Below are positions 51,766-60,094 of a stretch of DNA of 64,000 bases, piece after piece (position 1 is the stretch's first letter; every line of letters starts with the position of its first letter). Origin of the DNA: Bacillus subtilis (GTDB lineage Bacteria > Bacillota > Bacilli > Bacillales > Bacillaceae_C); the NCBI RefSeq assembly GCF_008764245.1, contig NZ_VTQV01000010.1:1-64000 (forward strand), read 5' to 3'. A program made the position numbers and the translations under genes. Under the pieces are notes generated by a model. That model had not been told where the DNA came from and made no database searches. It saw nothing but the letters and a program-made list of their open reading frames with translations.

Positions 51766-53397
51766 ATGATAAAACATAGTTTTAAGAAATTGATCCTTCT
51801 TTCTATCGTCCTTCTTCTTTTAGGGGCTTGTAATGATAATAATAAGGAGAAGGCTAATACCGGGGAAAATGGAGGTCCTATTAAAATTAGCGTTTTTGCT
51901 CAACAGGGGGCTTCTACTGACTTAAAGACAAATTCCTTTACAAAGTTCGTTGAAGATGAATATAACATTCAATTTGAATGGCAACTTACGACACAAGATT
52001 CTACGGTAGCGGCAGAGGCTAGAAATATCTCTCTTGCAAGTGGAGATTACCCCGATTTATTTTTATTAATTCCTTGGGTAGATCAGTTTACTCAAGCGGA
52101 TCTACTTCGTTATGCAAAACAGGGTGTGGTATTGCCTTTGAATGATTTAATTCAAGAACATGCGCCAAATATTCAAAAATTACTAGATGAACATCCATAT
52201 TATGGAGCAATGGCAACAGCGCCGGATGGGAATATTTATGGGTTACCGCAATTAAATGAATGCTATCATTGTACGTATGAGAATAAATTATGGATGAATA
52301 CAGCTTGGTTAGATAAGTTGGGGCTTGATATGCCTAAAACAACGGAAGACTTAAGGGACGTTTTACATGCTTTTAAAACGAATGATCCAAATGGAAACGG
52401 AAAAGCTGATGAGGTCCCGTTAAGTGGGGCAGATGAACGTTCACATGATCGGCCACTTACCTTTTTAATGAATGGATTTATATATGATGATGCTAAGACT
52501 AGGCTGCTTCTTGAAGGGGACAAAGTTGATTTTGCAGCAAATAAAGACGAATGGAGAGAAGGCTTAATATATATAAAATCTTTATATGACGAGGGATTAA
52601 TCGATCCGGGGGCCTTTACTCAAAATGCAGAGGCTTATCAAAAACTCGGAAATAACGCTGAAGCTCAAATTTTAGGTGCTGGAACAAGTTCTCATATTGG
52701 TGTTTTTGTTTCTGAAGAAGACTATCAAAAGGAGTATGATCCTGTACCACCATTAAAAGGACCGCATAGTTCATACGCCTCCTATATTTACCCAAGTCAA
52801 CCCGGGGCCACCTTTGTTTTAACGAATAAAGCATCGGAAGAGGCACAAGTAGCGGCAATTAAAATGTTAGATTATATGTACACATGGGAAGGGCAAACTC
52901 GCGCCCATTTTGGGGAAGAAGGTAAAAGCTGGAGAAAGCCTAATGAAGACGAAGTCGCTATTGAGGAGGAAGTAGATGCTTATTTAAAAACCATACCGTT
53001 AGGGGAAAATGAAGAGGAGCGAAATGATAGTTGGGGGGCAATGGCTCAATATTTCCAACCTAGGGAATATCGTGATTCGTGGGCTCAAGCAACCGATATT
53101 TATACCAGTGAGGGATATGAGCGAAGATTACAGGAAGCAACCAAACTTTATGAAGGAAATGAACCATCCAGTGTATTCCCCTATTGGGCTATTTGGATTG
53201 AACCAGAAATAGCTGATGAAGTAGCGATGCTGCAAACAAACATTAATGATTATATCAATCAAAATGCTTTGCAATTTATCACTGGAACAAAGGACATAGA
53301 TAAAGAATGGGATTCTTATATTAAAGGATATGAACAATTAAACCTGAATCGTTATTTGGAAATTATGCAAGAAGCTTATGATCAATCAGATTTATAA
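51766..53397 (+). CDS. ABC transporter substrate-binding lipoprotein, LipO/YtcQ type
   Basis: 543 residues, ATG after GAGGGGTG. Signal peptide with lipobox LLGAC. Long solute-binding protein of the LipO class: SVFAQQGASTDLKTNSFTKF, YPDLFLLIPW, YGLPQLNECYHCTYENKLWM, LGLDMPKTTEDLRDVLHAFK, NDPNGNGKADEVPLSG (the calcium-loop-like DPNGNGKxDE). Captures an oligosaccharide outside the membrane. The GH95 enzyme that follows suggests a fucosylated or L-galactosylated oligosaccharide. Confidence 0.92.
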   Translation: MIKHSFKKLILLSIVLLLLGACNDNNKEKANTGENGGPIKISVFAQQGASTDLKTNSFTKFVEDEYNIQFEWQLTTQDSTVAAEARNISLASGDYPDLFLLIPWVDQFTQADLLRYAKQGVVLPLNDLIQEHAPNIQKLLDEHPYYGAMATAPDGNIYGLPQLNECYHCTYENKLWMNTAWLDKLGLDMPKTTEDLRDVLHAFKTNDPNGNGKADEVPLSGADERSHDRPLTFLMNGFIYDDAKTRLLLEGDKVDFAANKDEWREGLIYIKSLYDEGLIDPGAFTQNAEAYQKLGNNAEAQILGAGTSSHIGVFVSEEDYQKEYDPVPPLKGPHSSYASYIYPSQPGATFVLTNKASEEAQVAAIKMLDYMYTWEGQTRAHFGEEGKSWRKPNEDEVAIEEEVDAYLKTIPLGENEEERNDSWGAMAQYFQPREYRDSWAQATDIYTSEGYERRLQEATKLYEGNEPSSVFPYWAIWIEPEIADEVAMLQTNINDYINQNALQFITGTKDIDKEWDSYIKGYEQLNLNRYLEIMQEAYDQSDL

Positions 53398-53403
53398 TAG
53401 TAA

Positions 53404-53435
53404 AAAAGGGGCCCAATTTAGGGGCCCTTTCCACT
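53404..53435 (+). terminator. Hairpin after the binding-protein gene
   Basis: AAAGGG-G-CCC, loop AATTTA, GGG-G-CCCTTT (53405-53430). Probably a partial terminator, so the GH95 gene 44 bp later is expressed at a lower level. Confidence 0.6.
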
Positions 53436-53474
53436 AAGTGACTAATTTCAATACTAGGTAAGGAGTGTTATAAA

Positions 53475-55772
53475 ATGAGCAAGACCTCCATTTGGTTCAA
53501 GCAACCAGCGAAAAATTGGAATGAAGCATTACCAATTGGCAATGGTCGATTAGGTGCTATGGTCTTTGGAGATCCTATCGCTGAAAACATTCAATTAAAT
53601 GAGGATTCACTCTGGTATGGGGGATATCGGGATCGCAATAATCCAGATGCGCGTACTAATTTACCAATTATTCAACAATACATAAAAGCGGGGAAATTGG
53701 AAGATGCCCAAGACTTGGCTACAAAGGCTCTTTCAGGTATTCCTGATACACAAAGACATTATGTCCCGTTAGGAAATATTCTTTTCCAGTTTCCACATTT
53801 TGATATAACTGGATATAGCCGACAATTAGATTTGGAAAAGGGATATATCAAGATTAAATATAAGGCAAATGGTACGAATTATTCTAGGGAGATCTTTTCT
53901 AGTTTTCCGGATCATGTGGTCGTGGTTCGTATACAAGCCGATCGACCAGCTTCTATTTCATTTAATGCAAGATTGACTAGGGATAATGGAAGGGGGGTTG
54001 AAAGAATTGTATCAATTGGCGGAGATAGCCTTATCATGAGCGGGAATGGCGGAGGAATTGAGGGATCTAATTTTTGTGCCATATTAAAGGCTATTTCAGA
54101 GGGTGGGGAAATAAAAACAGTTGGTCAGTACTTAACGGTAAAAAATGCTAATGCAGTTACCTTATTTTTAACGGCTGAGACATCGTTTCGACAAAAGAAT
54201 CCCGAAGGAGTTTGTAAAGAAACAATTAAAAAGGCTAGGAAGAAGTCATATGATGAATTGAAAACAAATCATATAATGGACTATTCACAGTTGTTTTCCC
54301 GTGTTCGCCTCCAACTAGGGTCAAATATAAATGAGAAAGTCAAATTATTACCAACAAATGAAAGATTAGCACGGCTACAAAAGGGCTATGAAGATCAGGG
54401 ATTAATTGAATTGTATTTTCAATTTGGAAGATATTTATTAATCTCTAGCAGTCGTCCTGGCTCTCTACCGGCAAATCTCCAAGGAATTTGGAACGATCAA
54501 ATGAGACCACCATGGGACAGTAAATACACAATTAATATCAATATTCAAATGAATTATTGGCCTGCTGAGGTAAGTAATCTTTCAGAATGTCATCTGCCAT
54601 TATTTGAGTTAATTGAAAGGATGAAAGTGAATGGAAGAAAAACAGCCAAAGAAATGTATGGATGTAGAGGCTTTGTAGCTCATCATAATACAGATATTTG
54701 GGGAGATACGGCTCCACAAGATTTATACTTACCTGCCACATATTGGCCAATGGGAGCAGCATGGCTATGTTTACATTTGTGGGAACACTATCAATATACA
54801 CAGGATAGAGAGTTTTTAAGAAAAAGTTATGACACATTAAAAGAAGCTGCTATATTCTTTATTGACTTTTTATCCGAAACAGAAGAAGGAGAATTTGTAA
54901 CAAATCCATCCGTTTCCCCAGAAAATACGTATATACTTCCTAATGGAAATAGAGGAATATTATGTATGGGACCGTCCATGGATAATCAAATTCTATATGA
55001 ATTATTTAACTGTTGTATAAAGGCAAGCCAATTATTAGAAATGGATAAGGAATTTCAAAACACGCTACATCAATATAAACGCCATATCCCTAAGCCGCAA
55101 ATTGGAAAGTATGGCCAAATTCAGGAATGGCTAGAGGATTATGAAGAGGCCGAGCCAGGACATCGTCACATCTCGCATTTATTTGCCATACATCCAGGAA
55201 GTCAAATTACAAATCAAAAATCTCCAGAATTAATGGTTGCCGCAAAAAGAACGCTTGAAAGACGTTTAGCCTCTGGAGGGGGACATACTGGGTGGAGCAG
55301 GGCTTGGATCATCAATCTATGGGCACGTTTAGGAGAAGGAGACCTGGCTTATGAAAATATTGTAAAGTTATTACAAAAGTCCACCTTACCGAATTTATTA
55401 GATGATCATCCTCCGTTTCAAATAGACGGGAATTTTGGAGGAGCCGCAGGGATTGTGGAAATGCTATTGCAAAGCCATGAGGGAATCCACTTTCTACCAG
55501 CGCTACCAAAGGAATGGGCAAACGGAAAGGTTGAAGGTCTACGTGCACGAGGAGGATTTGAAGTGTCATTTGAATGGAAGCAATCCAAAATAATAAAAGC
55601 AACTATATATTCAAAAGCAGGGCAACCTTGTAAAATAAAAAAGGCGGAAATTATCCGTATATTTGATCAAACTAAAAATGAAGTGTTTATAAAGAATATA
55701 AATGCCGAATATATTGAGTTTAAAACAAAGCAGAATGAAAGTTATGATCTTAGGTTTGAAGAATCGTTATAA
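53475..55772 (+). CDS. GH95 glycoside hydrolase (alpha-L-fucosidase / alpha-L-galactosidase), copy 2
   Basis: 765 residues, AAGGAGTG before ATG. Same family plan as 42722-45082: NEALPIGNGRLGAMVFGDPI, NLQGIWNDQMRPPWDS, NINIQMNYWPAEVSNL, AHHNTDIWGDTAPQD, the general-acid loop NPSVSPENTY and FQIDGNFGGAAG. No signal peptide, so intracellular. It is clearly divergent from copy 1 in the middle and C-terminal domains, so different linkage or sugar specificity (fucose versus L-galactose) is possible. Last gene of the importer operon. Confidence 0.92.
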   Translation: MSKTSIWFKQPAKNWNEALPIGNGRLGAMVFGDPIAENIQLNEDSLWYGGYRDRNNPDARTNLPIIQQYIKAGKLEDAQDLATKALSGIPDTQRHYVPLGNILFQFPHFDITGYSRQLDLEKGYIKIKYKANGTNYSREIFSSFPDHVVVVRIQADRPASISFNARLTRDNGRGVERIVSIGGDSLIMSGNGGGIEGSNFCAILKAISEGGEIKTVGQYLTVKNANAVTLFLTAETSFRQKNPEGVCKETIKKARKKSYDELKTNHIMDYSQLFSRVRLQLGSNINEKVKLLPTNERLARLQKGYEDQGLIELYFQFGRYLLISSSRPGSLPANLQGIWNDQMRPPWDSKYTININIQMNYWPAEVSNLSECHLPLFELIERMKVNGRKTAKEMYGCRGFVAHHNTDIWGDTAPQDLYLPATYWPMGAAWLCLHLWEHYQYTQDREFLRKSYDTLKEAAIFFIDFLSETEEGEFVTNPSVSPENTYILPNGNRGILCMGPSMDNQILYELFNCCIKASQLLEMDKEFQNTLHQYKRHIPKPQIGKYGQIQEWLEDYEEAEPGHRHISHLFAIHPGSQITNQKSPELMVAAKRTLERRLASGGGHTGWSRAWIINLWARLGEGDLAYENIVKLLQKSTLPNLLDDHPPFQIDGNFGGAAGIVEMLLQSHEGIHFLPALPKEWANGKVEGLRARGGFEVSFEWKQSKIIKATIYSKAGQPCKIKKAEIIRIFDQTKNEVFIKNINAEYIEFKTKQNESYDLRFEESL

Positions 55773-55795
55773 ATTAATAAATTCTAGGGGGCACA

Positions 55796-55847
55796 AAAAA
55801 GGGGCAGTTTGGTAAGTTTAACTTACTAAACAGCCTCTTTTTGAGTG
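55796..55847 (+). terminator. Terminator after the second GH95 gene
   Basis: AAAAAGGGGC.GTTT.GTAAGT pairs with ACTTAC.AAAC.GCCTCTTTTT, a long stem with few mismatches ending in TTTTT. Confidence 0.7.
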
Positions 55848-55865
55848 GCCCAAAACATTGTAAAT

Positions 55866-56286
55866 TAACACCTTGGCCGATATTTGTTGAAATGCTTTTT
55901 CATATTTTAATGGGGAATGTCGAACGTTTAAGTTATGTGTCCGATCAAGCTACTGCTGGCGTTGGGTAACAAGGCAGTTGGTTGAGTTTGCTATTATTCT
56001 ATTTAATCTTATTTGACTTGGTGTCGGTGTGATCGTGGCCCATTATCTTGGAGGCAATAATAATTCTGGTGCAAGTCAGGTAGCGGCTTCATCCATATCT
56101 TTAAATTTCCTTGTAGGGAATTAGTCTATTTCTAATCATGGGCCGAAATTTGTTTTTGTCTTTTTATCAAATGCCACTAGATTTAGAAGCCTATGCGGAA
56201 ATTTACCTTCTGATTGTCGGCGGTTCTCTTGTTTTTGAAGCGGTCATGCTTACGATTGGTCCTGTTATATCGACAGGCGTGTAAGG
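55866..56286 (+). pseudogene. MATE-family efflux pump N-terminal remnant, several frameshifts
   Basis: Frames that together read TPWPIFVEMLFHILMGNVER, LSYVSDQATAGVG, then LILFDLVSV, IVAHYLGGNNNSGASQVAAS, SLFLIMGRNLFLSFYQMPLD, LEAYAEIYLLIVGGSLVFEA and VMLTIGPVIST before a stop. This is the first third of a MATE (NorM/DinF-type) multidrug pump, broken by at least three indels and truncated. Non-functional. Confidence 0.65.
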
Positions 56287-56379
56287 TTCCTCATAATTGT
56301 GCGCGGTGGAATTCTCGTAAGGAGTATGAAGATCCACATAGATACGAGTAGAATTCTTGAAAGCATAGTCCATTATATT

Positions 56380-56934
56380 TTATTCCTCCGTTTTACCTTT
56401 TGTAGCATATAGCTTTCTGTAATTACCTGGGGTAATGCCTTCTGCTTTTTTGAAAAGACGTGTAAAGCTATTGGGGTTTGAATAACCAATCTGATTGGCA
56501 ATAGACTTAATGGCTTCATTACCTTCCGCCAATAATCTTTTTGCTTTTTTAAGTCTAATTTTTTCCAAATACTCAACAAATCCTTCTCCAGTCTGCTGTT
56601 TAAAGAATCTACTGAAATTGGAGTATGATAAATTAAATTCATCGGCTAATCTTTGTAATGATAGACTTTCTTCACAATAGTGTTCATCAATAAAATGTAA
56701 GACCTTGGAAATTTCTATTTGCTCCATTTTACGCTTTTTTAATAAATGTTCCGTCACCTTATTTCCTTTATCAAAAAGTTTTTTGGCAAGTTCATTGATA
56801 TTTAAATCTTTTTCAGGAACGACATAACAATATTCTTCATTCATACCGAATTTATTTAAGGATTTTACCAACACGTTATACGTATTCGTAAAGATGATAT
56901 TTAAAATAAAAATGCGATTCACTTCATTTTCCAT
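56380..56934 (-). pseudogene. 5'-truncated AraC-family regulator (YesS-like C-terminal part)
   Basis: 184 codons open from ATG 56934 (minus), no clear SD, and the same frame continues about nine codons further upstream to a TGA. The content is the C-terminal end of a YesS-type regulator: a short linker (NEEYCYVVPEKDLNINELAK) and the AraC double HTH (LSLQRLADEFNLSYSNFSRF, AIKSIANQIGYSNPNSFTRL, FKKAEGITPGNYRKLY). The membrane and sensor domains are missing. It could still bind DNA if translated, but is best read as a truncated gene. Confidence 0.55.
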
Positions 56935-57160
56935 TAAATCTATCAGCTTATTTAAGTGTTTATTAAATCATATTAATAGTGGTGTTTTAAAATTTCAATA
57001 AGAATATTTTATGTTGTATTTTTGGGATAGTTCCCATACTTAAGAGCACCGCACCTCATAACTAAAAATGTTTTTCATGAAACCTCATGAATCTTTCAAT
57101 TTCAAGGCATTGCGCTTTACTTAATGACTTTCTAGCTATACAAAGGGGAAGGATAAGGTT

Positions 57161-57427
57161 ATGTACTTTTTTGATAAAAGAAGTATGCGCTTATGGTTGT
57201 ATGCTGGAATCATGTTGCTGTTATTGTCAGCTTGTTCAGCAAATACAGGTAATCAGGAACAAAAAGAAGGCGAGGACACATCTCAAGCAACTGAAACAGG
57301 CGAATCAGAAAAGGTCACGATTACAGTAGCATTTGATAAGGATTTACCACTTTCATTCGATCCAGAAGGATTCTTTAGTTCAACAGTTTCTGGGCGGAAA
57401 ATGTCTATATCATTCCTTACTAGGTAA
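57161..57427 (+). pseudogene. Truncated sugar-binding lipoprotein gene
   Basis: 88 codons from ATG 57161 with a good SD (AAGGGGAAGGATAAGG). Signal peptide and lipobox LLSAC, a low-complexity linker, then the start of a solute-binding domain (VTITVAFDKDLPLSFDPEGF). It then leaves any recognisable family and stops. With the truncated AraC gene diverging from it, this is the relic of a further regulator/importer locus whose body has been deleted. A repeat array begins 50 bp later. Confidence 0.6.
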
Positions 57428-57475
57428 GAATTCAATTTACAAATGCGTGGTCTAACTCCACCGACTTTTCTAGAG

Positions 57476-57559
57476 GAAACTCATTTCTCTGAAAAAATCC
57501 CCATTTTAGGAGTGGAAAACCTATTTCATATAGAAAGAAACCCATTTTCTAGATAAAGG
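57476..57559. repeat. Tandem array of about 21-bp CCCATT-like units (array 3)
   Basis: Four degenerate units: CTCATTTCTCTG..., CCCATTTTAGGAGTGGAAAA, CCTATTTCATATAGAAAGAA and CCCATTTTCTAGATAAAGG. Same heading and spacing as arrays 1 and 2, here right at the end of a truncated gene. Confidence 0.5.
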
Positions 57560-57678
57560 TGCTAGATTTATGAACAATTCAGCGCTTTGTCAAGCCCCTG
57601 AACAAAGGAACGGGGTTTACCTTTGTCCCATGCATCTTTTATGGTAAGATAAGGAAAACTTTAAATGGAGTGGCGGCA

Positions 57679-58119
57679 GTGAAAATAAATTTTACGAAAA
57701 AGCAGTATAGACAGCTACTTGATCTTGTTTATCTTGGTGAGTGGACGGCTAATTCCTCAAAAGTGCACGAGGAACGAAATGAAGAGTATGATGAAATTTT
57801 TCAATATGTCTGTTCCTTTAGCAAATCATTTGGTTGTGAGAATCTTATTGATTTTGATCAATCGTTTGGGGAGTATTTTCCAACGAAGGAATATGAAGAA
57901 AGTATGCACTCTTATATTCAGGAAAATGATGATGAGATTTTCTGGAATCAGATTAGTTTGCGACTGGCAAAAAGGGATATCCAAAAAATCGGAAGGAAGT
58001 ACCGCTCAGAGGAAGAATACTTAAGGCATCTTTTCCAATTGGAGGAGGAATATGAAACTGAATTTGAGAAGCATGGGATTGAACGCCTTGTCATTAGGGA
58101 AAAGGAATCGAAATCGTAA
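57679..58119 (+). CDS. Conserved hypothetical acidic protein
   Basis: 146 residues from GTG 57679, with GGAGTGG eight bases upstream; GTG 57670 overlaps that SD. Rich in Glu, Tyr and Phe; KINFTKKQYRQLLDLVYLGE, DEIFQYVCSFSKSFGCENLI, FDQSFGEYFPTKEYEESMHS, IERLVIREKE. Proteins with this layout are common, unnamed, in bacilli and clostridia. No membrane or signal sequence. Monocistronic, convergent with the mazEF genes. Confidence 0.75.
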   Translation: MKINFTKKQYRQLLDLVYLGEWTANSSKVHEERNEEYDEIFQYVCSFSKSFGCENLIDFDQSFGEYFPTKEYEESMHSYIQENDDEIFWNQISLRLAKRDIQKIGRKYRSEEEYLRHLFQLEEEYETEFEKHGIERLVIREKESKS

Positions 58120-58241
58120 TAGGGGGCAGGTTTTAACATAATTCAGGATCTTGTCTGAACCTTGCACCCCCGCGAGGAGTAATGAGTGTAGATCACCTTT
58201 TTTGGTGTCAAACTTCATATAATATTAATAATGTATTGATT

Positions 58242-58571
58242 TTATGATAAAAAGGTACGTATTTTTTTAATGCACTCTTCAACAACGTTTTCTGGTGCTT
58301 GACCTTTTATCTGAATGTTTCTTGCTTTGAAATCTAAATTTTTTAATTGGTCAGTAATAACAACTCCATCAACCACCGACCCATCTGGCAAATGAACATG
58401 GAAGCCCCATTTTCTTTCGGTTCTACTGATTGGACATACTGATGCATAGCCTGTTGTTCGATTAAAAGCTTCGGGAGACAAAACAATCGCTGGTCTTCTT
58501 CCTGATTGTTCCCTCCCTGTTTGAGGGTCAAAATCTAAAAAAACAATATCCCCTTTATCTGGTATCTGCAT
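58242..58571 (-). CDS. mazF: MazF/PemK-family toxin endoribonuclease
   Basis: 109 residues. MazF/CcdB fold: IPDKGDIVFLDFDPQTGREQ, SGRRPAIVLSPEAFNRTTG, VCPISRTERKWGFHVHLPDG, VVITDQLKNLDFKARNI. The conserved catalytic Arg and Ser/Thr lie in the GxEQxGxRPxxVLS and CPITxT elements. Cuts mRNA at short sites. Three bases separate it from the antitoxin stop upstream; ATG is preceded by AAGGGAAGAA. Closer to E. coli ChpB/PemK than to the chromosomal MazF (NdoA) of bacilli, so probably an acquired copy. Confidence 0.92.
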   Translation of the reverse strand: MQIPDKGDIVFLDFDPQTGREQSGRRPAIVLSPEAFNRTTGYASVCPISRTERKWGFHVHLPDGSVVDGVVITDQLKNLDFKARNIQIKGQAPENVVEECIKKIRTFLS

Positions 58572-58574
58572 AAG

Positions 58575-58814
58575 TTATATTTCTTCCCTTCCCATTGGTG
58601 CAGCAAAATATTCTGGATGGGGATTCTCTCCCTCACACTGTGCTAATAGTTCCTCTAAAGTATACTCCTCATTTTCAACACGCTTCAAAATAATTTGTTC
58701 TCCGTCATCTGTGACCTGAATTTCCGAACCATTTTCAATACCATATTTCTTTGCTATTCTTTTAGGAATGCGAACGCCTATAGAATTTCCCCATTTTTGT
58801 GCTGTGGTCACCAT
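58575..58814 (-). CDS. mazE: MazE/AbrB-type antitoxin
   Basis: 79 residues from ATG 58814 (minus), which follows GAAAGAGGTG; the longer frame from 58847 begins upstream of that SD. Swapped-hairpin AbrB N-terminus (QKWGNSIGVRIPKRIAKKYG, then SEIQVTDDGEQIILKRV) and an acidic C-terminal tail (YTLEELLAQCEGENPHPEYF) that binds MazF. First gene of the pair; expected to repress its own promoter through the palindrome at 58870. Confidence 0.92.
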   Translation of the reverse strand: MVTTAQKWGNSIGVRIPKRIAKKYGIENGSEIQVTDDGEQIILKRVENEEYTLEELLAQCEGENPHPEYFAAPMGREEI

Positions 58815-58869
58815 AGTTAACACCTCTTTCTCGCTATTTAAGTCCATTATATCACCTTCCTGCTTGTGT

Positions 58870-58887
58870 GTATATATTAGTATATAC
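58870..58887. promoter_or_regulatory. Palindromic operator of mazEF
   Basis: GTATATATTAGTATATAC, near-perfect dyad 56 bp before the mazE start, AT-rich enough to include the -10. Fits MazE/MazEF autoregulation. Confidence 0.5.
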
Positions 58888-58919
58888 GTAAAGCGGAAAA
58901 ATGATACATGATTTTTACA

Positions 58920-60079
58920 TAAGGACCATCAAACGTAAATCCAAGCTGGGTTTGGATCCACGAAAAAGCGAAAGTTCGTCAAAAACGTAAATCCAAAGTA
59001 AGGTTGGATGTACGAAAAGCCGAAGGACCGTCGAGAATGTAGATCCAAGCCGGGGTTGGATCCACGAAAAAGTGGAAGTTCGTCAAAAACGCAGATCCAA
59101 AGTGAGGTTGGATGTCCGAAAAGTCGAAGGATCATCGAAAATGTAGATCCAAGCCGGGGTTGGATCCACGAAAAAGTGAAAGATCGTCAAAAACGTAAAT
59201 CCAAAGTAAGGTTGGATGTCCGAAAAGTCGAAGGATCATCGAAAATGTAGATCTAAGCCGGCGTTGGATCTATGAAAAAGTGAAAGATCGTCAAAAATGT
59301 AAATCCAAAGTAGGGTTGGATGTACGAAAAGTCGAAGGATCATCGAAAACGTAGATCCAAGGTGGGGTTGGATCCACGAAAAAGCGAAAGTTCATCGAAA
59401 TCGTAAATCCAAAGTAAGGTTGGATGTACGAAAAGTCGAAGGATCATCGAAAATGTAGATCCAAGCTGGGTTTGGATCCACGAAAAAGTGGAAGTTCGTC
59501 AAAAACGCAGATCCAAAGTAAGGTTGGATGTACGAAAAGTCGAAGGATCATCGAAAACGTAGATCCAAGGTGGGGTTGGATCCACGAAAAAGCGAAAGTT
59601 CATCGAAATCGTAAATCCAAAGTAAGGTTGGATGTACGAAAAGCCGAAGGACCCTCGAAAATGTAGATCCAAGCCGGGGTTGGATCCACGAAAAGTGAAA
59701 GATCGTCAAAAACGTAAATCCAAAGTAAGGTTGGATGTACGAAAAGTCGAAGGACCGTCGAAAATGTAGATCCAAGCCGGGGTTGGATCCACGAAAAGTG
59801 AAAGTTCGTCGAAAACGTAGATCCAAAGTAAGGTTGGATGTACGAAAAGTCGAAGGACCGTCGAAAACGTAAATCCAAACTAGGGGTGGATCCACGAAAA
59901 AGTGAAAGTTCGTCAAAAACGCAGATCCAAAGTAAGGTTGGATGTACGAAAAGTCGAAGGACCATCGAAACCGTAGATCCAATCTGGGGTTGGATCCACG
60001 AAAAAGCGAAAGTTCGTCAAAAACGCAGATCCAAAGCGAAGTTGGATGTACAAAAAGTCGAAGGACCCTCGAAAACGTA
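58920..60079. repeat. Tandem array of 22 alternating 52-bp units (11 A/B pairs)
   Basis: Every unit has ATCCAA N7 TTGGAT near its start. Type A continues CCACGAAAAAGYGAAAGTTC, type B continues GTACGAAAAGTCGAAGGACC and ends in a second dyad TCGAAGGAYCNTCGA. A and B strictly alternate, giving a 104-bp super-period. Two A units (at about 59665 and 59768) are one base shorter; otherwise length is constant. It begins with a partial B unit (58920-58935) and ends 16 bp after the stop of the sensor kinase gene on the other strand. Long minus-strand frames exist only because the unit is open in several frames. Confidence 0.9.
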
Positions 60080-60094
60080 TTTTTCTTTTGGTGA

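Noticed and set aside
57087-57329. 80-codon ORF overlapping the truncated lipoprotein
   Set aside because: The overlapping frame from 57161 has a good SD and a clear lipoprotein signal peptide; this one has neither.
58920-60079. CRISPR array
   Set aside because: Units are contiguous copies of the same two sequences with no unique spacers, and no cas gene is near. The CCCATT arrays fail for the same reason.
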